Shown here: positions 49,184 to 58,270 of the stretch, in pieces
Layout: every line of letters begins with the position of its first letter
Numbering within the stretch: the stretch's first letter is position 1
From: Bradyrhizobium sp. CB1650
Lineage (GTDB): Bacteria > Pseudomonadota > Alphaproteobacteria > Rhizobiales > Xanthobacteraceae
Assembly (NCBI RefSeq): GCF_029761915.1
Contig: NZ_CP121695.1
Coordinates: 8,089,501-8,153,500, forward strand
Direction: 5' to 3'
Length of the DNA stretch: 64,000 nt
The notes under the pieces: generated by a model
The model's database searches: none
Told to the model about the DNA's origin: nothing
What the model saw: the letters and a program-made list of their open reading frames with translations, nothing else
Program-made: the position numbers and the translations under genes

Positions 49184-49720
49184 ATGGCTAGGCTGCCCCA
49201 GCACGCCGTAGGGCCCGGCACCTCGTCGCAGGGGTTAGATGTGGGTCAGCACGCACCGGTCATCGGCTCGCCTCCGTCACAAGGTGACAAAATCGAAGTC
49301 GGGGGCGTTCATGCGGATGGCGGCACGAAACGCGCGTCGTGGCGCGAAGCGTATTCGCATCATTTGCCAATTGATGGTGCGAGCGAAGCGGCGCTCGAGG
49401 TCAACTCCGTCGGTGCCATCTCGCGCGTCGCTTTGTTCGAAAGCGAGGCAGGGGCAAATGAGGCCGATCCACGCACGGTATTGGCTGCGCTTTATGGTCC
49501 CAATCTGTCACGCGGCCTACTCTCCTTCGTCGTTCCACGCCTCCGTCATCCGGACGTGCTGCGCGCCGACAAGCATGGTGTTCTTCTGGAGCGCTTGACC
49601 CGCACGTTGGAGGCGACGCCGGATGACAAGACGGCGCGTGAGTGTTTGGCGATCCTGCAGCAGGAACTTCAGCGCTTGTTGATGCTTCGGCAGAATCAAA
49701 ACAGCTTAATCAAGGGCTAG
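49184..49720 (+). CDS. T3SS-associated protein of unknown function
   Basis: 178 residues with a good ribosome-binding site (AAGGAGAAGGCAATG). Disordered N-terminal 60 residues, then helices (DPRTVLAALYGPNLSRGLLS, HPDVLRADKHGVLLERLTRT, ARECLAILQQELQRLLMLRQ). It lies between the sctD-like gene and a TPR protein, in the rhcV operon. Position and helical build would fit a YscX/YopN-type gatekeeper or needle regulator, but I see no diagnostic motif. Confidence 0.65.
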   Translation: MARLPQHAVGPGTSSQGLDVGQHAPVIGSPPSQGDKIEVGGVHADGGTKRASWREAYSHHLPIDGASEAALEVNSVGAISRVALFESEAGANEADPRTVLAALYGPNLSRGLLSFVVPRLRHPDVLRADKHGVLLERLTRTLEATPDDKTARECLAILQQELQRLLMLRQNQNSLIKG

Positions 49721-49722
49721 CC

Positions 49723-50148
49723 ATGGCCGATCCTGATGGATTGCAGCATGTCCCCGCGCCCGTAGTTCCAGAAGTCCCCAAATCCGGCGATGTTCTGTCG
49801 ATCTCCGGGCCGGAGCGCGACCTGCTCTGCGCCCTCTCCTATGTCCACCTCGCGTGCGGGCAGAGCGCACAAAGTCTGGCTCTGTTGCGAATCGCGGCTC
49901 GCGAGCATTCCAACGACGTGGGTCTACTCCGCATTCTAGCCTACACGCTTATCTCCGAGCGCCTAGGCGACGAAGCGCTCGATGTGTTGGACCGGCTGGA
50001 CGCACTTGATACGCAACCCTCTTCCCGCATACCGATGACGCTGTTGCGCAGTCACGCCCTGCGGCAAGCTGGCCGCATGGCCGAGGCTCGCGAGGTTTTC
50101 CAGCGCTATGTGTCATTGCGCTCGAGCACAGCCCTCATCAAACAGTAA
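49723..50148 (+). CDS. TPR-type T3SS chaperone-like protein
   Basis: 141 residues starting two bases after the previous stop (ATG 49723); an in-frame start at 49642 would overlap that gene. Tetratricopeptide-like helices (LLCALSYVHLACGQSAQSLA, LLRILAYTLISERLGDEALD, MTLLRSHALRQAGRMAEARE) in a single small domain, like SctG/YscY/SycD-type chaperones. Probably a chaperone for the upstream protein or a needle component (inference from tight linkage). Confidence 0.7.
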   Translation: MADPDGLQHVPAPVVPEVPKSGDVLSISGPERDLLCALSYVHLACGQSAQSLALLRIAAREHSNDVGLLRILAYTLISERLGDEALDVLDRLDALDTQPSSRIPMTLLRSHALRQAGRMAEAREVFQRYVSLRSSTALIKQ

Positions 50149-50160
50149 TAGGAATCTTTT

Positions 50161-52260
50161 ATGGCCAACGTCTTGCGTAGCTTCATCGTGCGCGCGCCGG
50201 CCCACCCAGATTTCATGGTCGCCTTGATGCTGCTTCTGGCGATCGGCATGATGATCATGCCGATCCCAATCATCGTGATCGATATGCTGATCGGCTTCAA
50301 TCTTGGCTTTGCTATATTACTGCTGATGGTTGCCCTCTATCTCAGCACACCGCTTGATTTTTCGTCCTTGCCAGGCGTCATCCTGATCTCCACTGTATTT
50401 CGTCTGGCGCTGACGATCGCAACAACGCGGCTTATCCTTGCCGAGGGCGACGCCGGCAGCATCATCCACACCTTCGGCGACTTCGTCATTTCAGGTAATA
50501 TTGCGGTCGGTATCGTCATATTCTTGATCGTGACCATGGTCCAATTCATGGTTCTTGCCAAGGGTGCCGAACGCGTCGCAGAGGTGTCGGCGCGATTCAC
50601 GCTTGACGCGCTACCTGGCAAGCAGATGGCGATCGATGCCGAACTGCGCAACAGCCACATTGATCAACATGAAGCACGCCGCAGGCGTGCCGCGTTGGAG
50701 CAAGAGAGTCAACTTCATGGCGCGATGGATGGCGCCATGAAGTTCGTTAAGGGCGACGCGATCGCCGGGCTAATCGTGATCTGCATCAATATGCTGGGCG
50801 GAATCAGCATCGGCCTGCTCTCCAAGGGTATGTCGCTCGATGACGCGCTGCATCAATATACCCTTCTGACGATTGGTGATGCACTCATCTCGCAGATTCC
50901 GGCGTTGTTGCTGTCAATTACCGCCGCAACCATTGTCACTCGCGTCAACGGGCCCTCCAAGCTCAAACTGGGCGCCGATATCGTTCACCAACTTACCGCA
51001 AGCACGCAGGCACTTAGGCTAGCCGCCTGCGTGTTGGTATTCATGGGGCTCGTTCCCGGCTTTCCTTTGCCCCCGTTTGTCATCTTGGCCGTCCTGTTCG
51101 CTGCGGCAAGCTACGTCAAGGTGGGCGCCAAAGGTGACAAGGCTGCTCCCAAAACAGGAGCTGGCGGCGCTGCTTCGGCGCCGGCTCCCAAAGCGGCTCA
51201 GAAGCAACCCGTACATGCGGAAGCACTCCCGATTGCGTTGTTCCTTGCACCGAACCTGACGGACTCGATCGACAAAGACGAGCTGGAAGAGAGCATTGCA
51301 CGTGTTTCAACGCTGGTGTCGGCAGACCTTGGCATCACCATTCCGCGCATCCCGGCCCAGATCGGCCAGAACTTGTCCATCTCGCAATTCAGGGTGGACG
51401 TCGACAGTGTGCCAGTTGAACGCGATGTGATCAATCCGGGGCACCTGGCGCTCAACGACGATGTGGCGAACATCGAATTGAGCGGCATCCCCTTTCGGCA
51501 AGACCCGGAGACGAATCGGGTCTGGATCGAAGAACGGCATGCAGCCGCTCTCAAAGCCGCCGGAATCGGATATCATCGGCCAAGCGAAGTTCTTGCCTTG
51601 CGTCTCCATTCCACATTGACACGCTATGCACAGCGCCTAGTGGGTATCCAGGAAACTCGCCAATTGCTCGCCCGGATGGAGCAGGAATACCCTGACCTGG
51701 TAAAGGAGGTGCTGCGTACGGCGACGGTCCCTCGGATCGCTGAGGTCCTGCGCCGCTTGCTCGATGAAGGCATTCCCATCCGCAACACCCGCTTGCTCCT
51801 GGAGGCATTGGCAGAGTGGAGCGAACGCGAGCAAAACGCCGTCCTGCTCACCGAATATGTTCGTGCTACTTTAAAGCGACAAATCTGCTTTCGGTATGCC
51901 AATGCCCATCGCGTCGTGGTTGCCTTTATCATAGAGCGCGAGAGCGAGGAAATCATCCGCAGCGCGGTACGTGAAACGGCCGTCGGCCCATACCTCGTCT
52001 TGGATGATTGGCAGAGCGAGAAGCTGCTTGCACAATTCCGTCAAATCCACGCGACCATCGCGCAAAGTAAGAGCCAGCCTGTCGTTCTCGGTTCGATGGA
52101 TATCCGGCGTTTCGTACGCGGCTTTCTCACGCGCAACGGACTCGACCTGCCTGTTCTGTCCTATCAAGACCTCGCCGCGGACTTCACGGTCCAACCAATC
52201 GGATCCGTTAAGCTTCCCAAGGCGCCTTCCTCGGGAGGGCTCCTAACAGCTGCGACCTAA
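50161..52260 (+). CDS. rhcV: RhcV, major T3SS export-gate protein (FlhA/LcrD family)
   Basis: 699 residues, full length. Seven to eight membrane helices in the first 330 residues. The FHIPEP-type signature region follows (FNLGFAILLLMVALYLSTPL, LDFSSLPGVILISTVFRLAL, RFTLDALPGKQMAIDAELRN). The large cytoplasmic domain forms the nonameric ring (RIPAQIGQNLSISQFRVDVD, GIGYHRPSEVLALRLHSTLT, EVLRRLLDEGIPIRNTRLLL). It is the binding platform for chaperone-substrate complexes. The ATG comes 12 bases after the TPR gene, in one operon with nopA. Confidence 0.95.
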   Translation: MANVLRSFIVRAPAHPDFMVALMLLLAIGMMIMPIPIIVIDMLIGFNLGFAILLLMVALYLSTPLDFSSLPGVILISTVFRLALTIATTRLILAEGDAGSIIHTFGDFVISGNIAVGIVIFLIVTMVQFMVLAKGAERVAEVSARFTLDALPGKQMAIDAELRNSHIDQHEARRRRAALEQESQLHGAMDGAMKFVKGDAIAGLIVICINMLGGISIGLLSKGMSLDDALHQYTLLTIGDALISQIPALLLSITAATIVTRVNGPSKLKLGADIVHQLTASTQALRLAACVLVFMGLVPGFPLPPFVILAVLFAAASYVKVGAKGDKAAPKTGAGGAASAPAPKAAQKQPVHAEALPIALFLAPNLTDSIDKDELEESIARVSTLVSADLGITIPRIPAQIGQNLSISQFRVDVDSVPVERDVINPGHLALNDDVANIELSGIPFRQDPETNRVWIEERHAAALKAAGIGYHRPSEVLALRLHSTLTRYAQRLVGIQETRQLLARMEQEYPDLVKEVLRTATVPRIAEVLRRLLDEGIPIRNTRLLLEALAEWSEREQNAVLLTEYVRATLKRQICFRYANAHRVVVAFIIERESEEIIRSAVRETAVGPYLVLDDWQSEKLLAQFRQIHATIAQSKSQPVVLGSMDIRRFVRGFLTRNGLDLPVLSYQDLAADFTVQPIGSVKLPKAPSSGGLLTAAT

Positions 52261-52290
52261 GAGTGCGAAGCAGTTCCTCGTGAGTGGCCT

Positions 52291-52866
52291 ATGAATTCAA
52301 ATGAAATCAGGTGCCGGCGCTACTTGTGCTCCGCCAGTCCAGGCCCGAGGCCGGCTCTGCTTGCGATGCTCGCTATTGTGCTGCTGGCCGGCTGCGCTAG
52401 CCGGGATAGGCATGGCCTTTCACCGCAGCAGCCGTCCACATCAGATCTAGCAGATGCCAAAGAGGTCGACCCTGCCATGCGCGAGCGCATTTCACAGGCG
52501 CTCGGTCGGGATGCTGACGAAGCGACGCTGCGCGATGCATTGAAGGAACAACCGAACAACATCGATGCAGCGATCGCTCTTGCGCGAGCCCTGCTGAAGC
52601 GCAGGTGCCCGAATGAGGCGCTTAAGGTGCTCGATACCGTCCTATTGGCCGCTCCCAGCGATCTGCGCATATTAAATGCCAAAGCTGTTGTCCTTGATTC
52701 CGAGGGTCGCCATCGGGAGGCCCAGGAGCTTTATAATCAAGCGCTCGCAGCTGAACCCGCAAATCCGATGTTGCGCAACAATCTCAAACTGTCGCTCGCC
52801 CTTGAAGGCAAGACGCAGACTGAGAACGCCAACCCGCAGCAGTGGCTGACGGCCGGAACGCCTTGA
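52291..52866 (+). CDS. TPR lipoprotein (y4yS/TadD-like)
   Basis: 191 residues: signal peptide with lipobox (ALLAMLAIVLLAGCASRDRH) then two to three TPR units (NIDAAIALARALLKRRCPNE, ALKVLDTVLLAAPSDLRILN, REAQELYNQALAAEPANPML). It resembles TadD, the pilotin-like lipoprotein of Tad pili. This is notable because this system also has CpaC-like and CpaD-like parts. It follows rhcV by 30 bases and is probably the operon's last gene, as y4yS in NGR234. Likely helps secretin assembly. Confidence 0.83.
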   Translation: MNSNEIRCRRYLCSASPGPRPALLAMLAIVLLAGCASRDRHGLSPQQPSTSDLADAKEVDPAMRERISQALGRDADEATLRDALKEQPNNIDAAIALARALLKRRCPNEALKVLDTVLLAAPSDLRILNAKAVVLDSEGRHREAQELYNQALAAEPANPMLRNNLKLSLALEGKTQTENANPQQWLTAGTP

Positions 52867-53017
52867 TCCGATCGAGATAGCGTGGCGAGCACGGAGCGAA
52901 TCGCAAATGCTCGAGGCACAGCCGCCAGCTTGCCGACAGCCGATAACCGCTATGAGCGCGGGATCTGGAAGGGCGGGCCACCGAAGTGACGCCCAATATA
53001 GAGAAAAACGAACTGTC

Positions 53018-53850
53018 ATGTTTCAGCTGATCAATGATTTATCCCTGTCCCAGCGCGCTTCCGAGCTCGATGAAATGGGACAGCGGGCGAGCAATGGTCA
53101 CTACGTTGATGACAGCCTACCTTTCCGGGATATATTATCTAACGTGAATTCGGCGCCTTCGAAATTCCACCCCTGGCCGGTCCTCGACGGCGACCCGCCC
53201 GTACCCCGTCATTTCCGAACCGCCGGTGGTTGAGATCTAAAGGTCGTTATTCGAGAACAAGCTGGCGGAGCATTATGGCGACGACATATAGCATATTGCA
53301 GCGAATCCGCAGAAGTACTCGCATCCGGTCTCCCAAAAAGCCCAACACACAGCTAATGATGCGTTTCGCTTCAGCACCAAGGCCGGCTCGGAAAAGGCGC
53401 GATATTTCAGTTATCAGCTTGGCAACAAGAGTGTGGGGCTCCTAAGAACGGAAGCCGTTGGTCGGATGAGTAAATTGTTCAACGGCGACAGTACCTCGCG
53501 CGATAAGTTTCCTGGCCGCGTTGAACTCACCTCGACGATAGATTTCCGGGTCGTTCATCCGCTTGTCGACAACGCAGGGGATATCCTGCGGGAACATCAA
53601 CTCGGGCTCGACGGCGATGAACCGCTCGTCCTGTCTCACTCAGTCAATCCTGAAGCGAAGGCTCGCGCAGCAGTGTTGGGTTTTGTTGAGGTCAGTGGCT
53701 CAATGATGGTGCTTGATCTCGCCCAAGCATGAAGACAAATGGAAGAAGAACTAAGACGGCAAATGGCAGCGAGCAGGCAAACCTCCCTTATATCTTGCCA
53801 CAGTCGATAGCAGTAGCGGCAACGCCAAGCATCCGCAGTGTGCGGGGACC
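53018..53850 (+). pseudogene. nopP: decayed nopP-like effector gene
   Basis: Coherent protein in three frames. Frame 1 (53018-53233): LSLSQRASELDEMGQRASNG, then HPWPVLDGDPPVPRHFRTAG. Frame 2 (about 53247-53732): LFENKLAEHYGDDI, a stop TAG at 53289, then FSYQLGNKSVGLLRTEAVGR, FRVVHPLVDNAGDILREHQL and KARAAVLGFVEVSGSMMVLD. Frame 3 (about 53725-53850): QHEDKWKKN, a stop at 53752, DGKWQRAGKPPLYLATVDSS. The order and the GLLRTE, HPLVxNAGDIL and KPPLYL segments match my memory of NopP. Two frameshifts and two stops make it non-functional; the first residues and any tts box are missing. Confidence 0.62.
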
Positions 53851-54414
53851 TCGGGAAGGATTCGCGCGCGGACGAATACGACTTCATGTAGTGCGCACAG
53901 GACCACACGAAGACGACCGAAGTGACTGGCCAGATCGACCTTAGCGATGGCTGCGCCAGCGGCTCATACTCTTGGGCATGCACGACCTTGATTGACGACG
54001 TCTGCATCCGCGTGGACGAGAGGGATTGCACAAATAGGGGCTCCGCGCTTTCCTTCCATGCGCGACGCCGCAGCCGTTGGCTGGCAAGCGCGCTCTCGAC
54101 GTCCATCACGGATTTCTCGGGCGCAATCTTTACCACCGCCGCTCAGTAGATCTGCTCGCGGCGGCTCTTTCGCCGGTCGACTGGAGGGGTGGCCGGTCGC
54201 CGGTCCTGGTCACTATCGACCGGGTTGAAAAAGTTCCGCAAAACTGATCGCCATCCTGCGGTCGGGCGAGAGCCCAGGCCGCTCGATCGCCGGGCTGCTG
54301 CACACGACCGCTACGCCGCCCATGATCTCATGCGAGGATTGGATTGCGCAACCGGGTCATCCTCTTGAACTTCACCTATTGTTGGACGGTGGATCTGTGG
54401 ATCGCCCGGTACCA
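53851..54414. other. no convincing gene
   Basis: About 560 bases after the nopP relic; short frames in all directions, none supported. Confidence 0.5.
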
Positions 54415-54582
54415 TCAAGGAAGACATGCAGGCGAACAGTTAAAATATCTTTCGAGCTCCGCAACCGCGCGCTCCTCCCACTCTATAGCTCGCGCCAACA
54501 ATGAGCTGCCTTGACTTGGCCGAAACGCGGCAGCCTTCCGGCACAGAGACGCTATCGCGCGATAGCGGCGAACGTTTTCCAT
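54415..54582 (-). CDS. small hypothetical protein
   Basis: About 55 residues from ATG 54582: MENVRRYRAIASLCRKAAAF, then RPSQGSSLLARAIEWEERAV, AELERYFNCSPACLP. It reads like one of the short helical hypotheticals common in Bradyrhizobium (RYRxIASLCRxxAAFRPxQxxSLLxxAxxWE). No function known, and no ribosome-binding site stands out. Confidence 0.5.
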   Translation of the reverse strand: MENVRRYRAIASLCRKAAAFRPSQGSSLLARAIEWEERAVAELERYFNCSPACLP

Positions 54583-55021
54583 AACGGCCAGTCCGGTCAT
54601 GTGCGGATATTTCCTCTGCTGTCCCAGGCGAGAACTTGCTGCACAGCAGTTTTCGACCCGTTAGCAGAACGAACGAACGGCGTGAATGGTTGGCAGACTC
54701 TTGCCGGCCTGACTGCCGATGACCTTTTTTCCAAGAGGAGGCCTTCCATCAAACGCGTCATGCCAGTTAAAAGGCGCTGCTGCTCCGCGTTTGCTGAAGT
54801 CTACGAATTCAGCCAGGGAAGAGCATCGATGAACCCTCGGCCACAAGCACTTGCTGCCCCATTCCAGGGTACGCTTCAGTTCAGGTCGGACGTCTCTGGC
54901 CTAGAATCAACCTGCCAAAGCGAATAGGTGACGGCCCGTGTTGCTTGCCGCAGACTGCTTTGCGAACGTTTGCTTAACAATGGCACGCTAGAGCGCTCGC
55001 ACCGCGATTAGGGGCACGCAG
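54583..55021. other. no convincing gene; leader of the di-iron gene at its end
   Basis: About 440 bases. TGGCACGC at 54980 resembles half of a sigma-54 promoter but the -12 element is absent. AGGGG lies before the next ATG. Confidence 0.5.
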
Positions 55022-55732
55022 ATGACTACGCCCATTCGGCGGAACTGGAGTCCAAAAGAACTATTCAATTCTCTTACGCCAGCGATGTTCAACGCCGCCC
55101 CGCCCGATGTACGTGCACGCTGGGATAAATTGTGGCCTGACCTGTACACGGAATATGACGCCCGGCACCTGAAAAAAGAATTAGCCGACAGAAACCTCAT
55201 CGTTAGCGATGAGGCTGCGGCATTCTTCAGCGCCTGGGCGATCGACGAAGAGCGCCACACCGATGGCTTCATCCGCATCATTGAACTCGTCGCTAATGGA
55301 TCCGAAAAGGATCTTCGGGAGAGATTGGACGCTCGATCGCATGATTTTGGTCCGATCATTGAACACCTAAAAGACGAATTCTCCCTAATGGTTATGATCG
55401 CATTTGATGAGATGTGCACTTGCCGCGCCTATGCAGCAGAAAAGCCGTTTTATGACGCCCTTGGGAACAACACGTTCCGTCATTGGCTGCGGGAGATAAT
55501 TGCCGACGAGGCGGTCCACTCGATGAACGCCGTTAACGTTATCCGCGCGCGCTATCGCGACCGCATTGGCCAAGTCGGCACAATTCTCGATAACCTAATC
55601 CGCGCGGCCGATAGTCTACGTTACTCAGGCACCTTCGTCCTGGACTACTTCGGCGCAGTGTACTCCAAGGAGCTGCTCGCCGACTCCCGCCTCGCGACCA
55701 TGAGAAATATTGCCAAGCCACTCATCGTGTAG
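55022..55732 (+). CDS. ferritin-like di-iron protein
   Basis: 236 residues, soluble, almost all helical. Two ExxH motifs, E76-x-x-H79 in AWAIDEERHTDGF and E163-x-x-H166 in IIADEAVHSMNAV, plus E130 (MVMIAFDEMCTCRAY) and E140 (YAAEKPFYDALG). These are the ligands expected for a carboxylate-bridged di-iron centre in a four-helix bundle (ferritin/ribonucleotide reductase R2/AurF-like fold). It could be an oxygenase, N-oxygenase or peroxidase; I cannot tell which. AGGGG precedes the ATG. The next two plus-strand genes are ParA/MinD-like NTPases, an unusual combination. The frame is intact, in contrast to surrounding relics. Confidence 0.75.
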   Translation: MTTPIRRNWSPKELFNSLTPAMFNAAPPDVRARWDKLWPDLYTEYDARHLKKELADRNLIVSDEAAAFFSAWAIDEERHTDGFIRIIELVANGSEKDLRERLDARSHDFGPIIEHLKDEFSLMVMIAFDEMCTCRAYAAEKPFYDALGNNTFRHWLREIIADEAVHSMNAVNVIRARYRDRIGQVGTILDNLIRAADSLRYSGTFVLDYFGAVYSKELLADSRLATMRNIAKPLIV

Positions 55733-56302
55733 AGCGAGATGTGTAACAGTGAGCCTGCCGAAAGTTGCACCGACGTCATATCGCCGCTCACTCCACGTTT
55801 TCTGCAGGCCTTCCATTCTGTCAGTTGACGTTGTCCTGAGGCGTTGTGCGCACGACGATCTGATCTAAGCAGACCTTTGATGATCTGCCAAGCCATAGTC
55901 GGACCGCGTAGCACCGCCTCGATTGCGCTTCCACCGAGCTCGCAACCTGACGCTACGTAAGATTCGGTCGCTTCATGCCAATCTAGATAGCGGCAGCGAT
56001 AGATAACCGATGGCAATCGCCGATCACCACAGGCAGACCGTTGATTCTTGGCGGCGCCCATTCCAGCCACCCACAAACCTCACGTAGATCACCAGTACAA
56101 GTGATTTAGTCCCCATTCTCGGCCTGCATCGTCGTTGCGATCCAAGGACGTCACTCGCTTGATGTTGAAAACGTTCATCGGTTGCAGAGCTCTCGCATCG
56201 AAGATTCATTGCCCCTTCTTTCTGCCATGTTCGCACCCAAAGCAGAGACGCGCCGGTTGCGCACTTTGCGCGCGGCAATAGCGAGTGTCTCAGGAGATTT
56301 CC
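55733..56302. other. 570-bp gap inside the di-iron/ParA cluster
   Basis: A minus-strand frame (55645-56076) is open but overlaps the di-iron gene and has no ribosome-binding site. No promoter motif is recognised, so whether the three plus-strand genes share a transcript is open. Confidence 0.5.
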
Positions 56303-57052
56303 ATGGTGAAGCCAGTTGTAATTGTGGTCGGTGCGGACAAGGGAGGAGTAGGCAAAACGACCGTATCACGAACGCTACTGGACTACTTCAGCGTCAACAA
56401 CGTGCAAACACGCGCATTCGACACGGAGTCGCCTCGGGGGACACTGAAGCGCTTTTATCCCGAGATCACCGAGATCGTCGACATGACGACGACGGCGGAC
56501 CAGATGAAGATCTTCGATACCCTAAACTCAGGGCTGTCCGTCACTGTCATCGATGCTCGCGCAGGCTTACTGTCCTCTGCGCTGGCTTCCTTGCGCGACA
56601 TCGGATTTCTGGACTCGGCGCGGTCTGGCCAGATCACGTTTGCCGTGTTCCATATCCTGGGATCATCCATCGCTTCGCTAGACGAGATCGCTGAAACCGC
56701 GACCTTCATGAGCGGCGCAAAGTACTACCTAGTCAAGAACTTCATCAACGACACTCAATTCTTCCAGTGGGATCAAGCGACATATAATTCCTATTTTCAC
56801 CGCATCAAACATGCGACTGAGTTGGTCATACCGAAGCTTAACGAGATGGCCTATGAGCAGGTGGAAGTCGCGTCCGTCCCATTCGTAGACTTCGTCGCAA
56901 ATAAGGGGCGGAACAATGAACCCGCGAACAACTCCTTCGTGCTGCGCGGCTATGTCCGGCACTGGCTGGCAAATGTCTGGAGCGAATTTGATCGCATCAA
57001 CTTGACGGAGTTGGCCGGCGCCAAGTCCGCCAGCCGGGCCGGCGAGAAGTAG
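56303..57052 (+). CDS. ParA/MinD-like P-loop ATPase
   Basis: 249 residues from ATG 56303, with CAGGAG seven bases upstream (a GTG at 56285 precedes that site and is unlikely). A deviant Walker A near the start (VIVVGADKGGVGKTTVSRTL, with the signature lysine KGG) marks the ParA/MinD/SIMIBI class. Then come the switch-like FDTESPRGTLKRFYPEITEI and Walker B-like LSVTVIDARAGLLSSALASL. The C-terminal part (LVKNFINDTQFFQWDQATYN, RIKHATELVIPKLNEMAYEQ) is not like standard ParA. No ParB or parS site is seen, so a role in positioning or regulating a partner is more likely than plasmid partition. Confidence 0.82.
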   Translation: MVKPVVIVVGADKGGVGKTTVSRTLLDYFSVNNVQTRAFDTESPRGTLKRFYPEITEIVDMTTTADQMKIFDTLNSGLSVTVIDARAGLLSSALASLRDIGFLDSARSGQITFAVFHILGSSIASLDEIAETATFMSGAKYYLVKNFINDTQFFQWDQATYNSYFHRIKHATELVIPKLNEMAYEQVEVASVPFVDFVANKGRNNEPANNSFVLRGYVRHWLANVWSEFDRINLTELAGAKSASRAGEK

Positions 57053-57111
57053 TCGCATATTCGGCCAGCTCAGGTCGGACCCACGTACGAAACGAAATTG
57101 ATCTGCTGGCT

Positions 57112-57831
57112 ATGTTAGCGACCCCCATCTACATCATATGCTCTCCTAGCCCGCAGGTCGGTAAAACTCTCATCGCTCGGGTCATGAGCGAGTTCTTGCT
57201 GCTGAAAAACGGAACAGCACTGTCGTTTGATGTCAACTTGAAAGAGCCGTCATTGCTCGACTACCTCCCCAACATCACGGAGACCGCAGATGTGATCGAC
57301 ACTTACGGCAAGATGCAGCTGATGGACCCTCTTGTCATCCACGATCGGGTACCCAAGGTAATCGATCTCGGCTTTCACGCCTTCGACGAATTCTTCAAGA
57401 TGTGCGAGGAGATCGGCTTCATGAGGGAGACGGCGCGCTGCTATGTCGCGCCTACCATCCTCTTCGTCGCGGGCGCTGACCGCATCTCCTTTCGCGGTTA
57501 TGAAATGCTGCAGCGGCGAATTCCGCCGGCGTCGCTGGTCACCGTCCACAATGAATTCGTGCTGCGCAGCGGACTACCTGAAGCGATGGATGGCGAGCGG
57601 GTGCTTCGGATTCCTGCACTTCCGCTGTTCCTCAAGAGATATATAGATCGGCTTAGCTTTTCCTTCACTGGATATCTGCGCAACGAGAAGGACTGGTCTA
57701 CCGAGCTGCATCAATGGATCCGACGCAATTACAGCATGTTTCGAGATCTGGATGCGAGTGTGATTCTGCGAAAGCCCTATCGATCTCGGGGAACGGATAT
57801 CGACAGCCTACGTTGCACAAGAGCTACTTGA
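57112..57831 (+). CDS. second ParA-like P-loop NTPase, divergent
   Basis: 239 residues, starting 60 bases after the first NTPase gene. The P-loop is IYIICSPSPQVGKTLIARVM: GKT is kept but the KGG lysine of MinD-type ATPases is replaced (SPQVGKT). DVNLKEPSLLDYLPNITETA parallels the segment after the P-loop in its neighbour (FDTESPRG...YPEITEIVD), so the pair probably arose by duplication and diverged. VPKVIDLGFHAFDEFFKMCE could be the Walker B region. It ends LHQWIRRNYSMFRDLDASVI and a basic tail. Partner or regulator of the first NTPase by inference. Confidence 0.75.
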   Translation: MLATPIYIICSPSPQVGKTLIARVMSEFLLLKNGTALSFDVNLKEPSLLDYLPNITETADVIDTYGKMQLMDPLVIHDRVPKVIDLGFHAFDEFFKMCEEIGFMRETARCYVAPTILFVAGADRISFRGYEMLQRRIPPASLVTVHNEFVLRSGLPEAMDGERVLRIPALPLFLKRYIDRLSFSFTGYLRNEKDWSTELHQWIRRNYSMFRDLDASVILRKPYRSRGTDIDSLRCTRAT

Positions 57832-58024
57832 GCTTCCGATCTGCTCGCCATCAATTCGTCCGGCCCATGAGTCGTCTTCAATCGCGTTCTCAACGGGACG
57901 CAAACGAATGAATTCCGGTATGCGAATCTTCACTGGATCGCCGCATCCTTCGACCGATAAGCGTTGGACTGAGATCGAACAGCTGCACTGCACTGGTGCG
58001 ACACAGAGTTTCTGTATGTCGCGC
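57832..58024. other. short spacer
   Basis: Only a minus-strand frame (57808-58098) of uncertain reality, in which RLSVEGCGDPVKIRIPEFIR looks protein-like. Confidence 0.35.
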
Positions 58025-58270
58025 TCAATGTAGTCGATCCGCGTCGCGAAGAATGAGCTCGAGGATCGACTGCGCCTCGTTGATCTCGCGTGAAACACGT
58101 TCCAATATCCGTATTGCGATCTCTTCCGTCGCGATCAGTCCCGCTCTCGCGCAGGCTAACCCAAGATGATGCATCACCTGATCGTCAGAGGGCGCGATAC
58201 GACTCTGCAACACGCTAGTCGTCAATGACGAGAGCATGTGCTCGACGACGTCATTCTCCGCCTGGCTCAA
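58025..58270 (-). CDS. small helical hypothetical protein
   Basis: 81 residues from 58270: MSQAENDVVEHMLSSLTTSV, then LQSRIAPSDDQVMHHLGLAC, ARAGLIATEEIAIRILERVS, REINEAQSILELILRDADRL, H. Amino-acid use is protein-like (amphipathic helices, few rare residues), but I recognise no family. It converges with the second ParA-like gene. Confidence 0.5.
   Translation of the reverse strand: MSQAENDVVEHMLSSLTTSVLQSRIAPSDDQVMHHLGLACARAGLIATEEIAIRILERVSREINEAQSILELILRDADRLH

Noticed and set aside
54978..54995. TGGCACGC as a sigma-54 promoter before the di-iron gene
   Set aside because: No TTGC at the required spacing.
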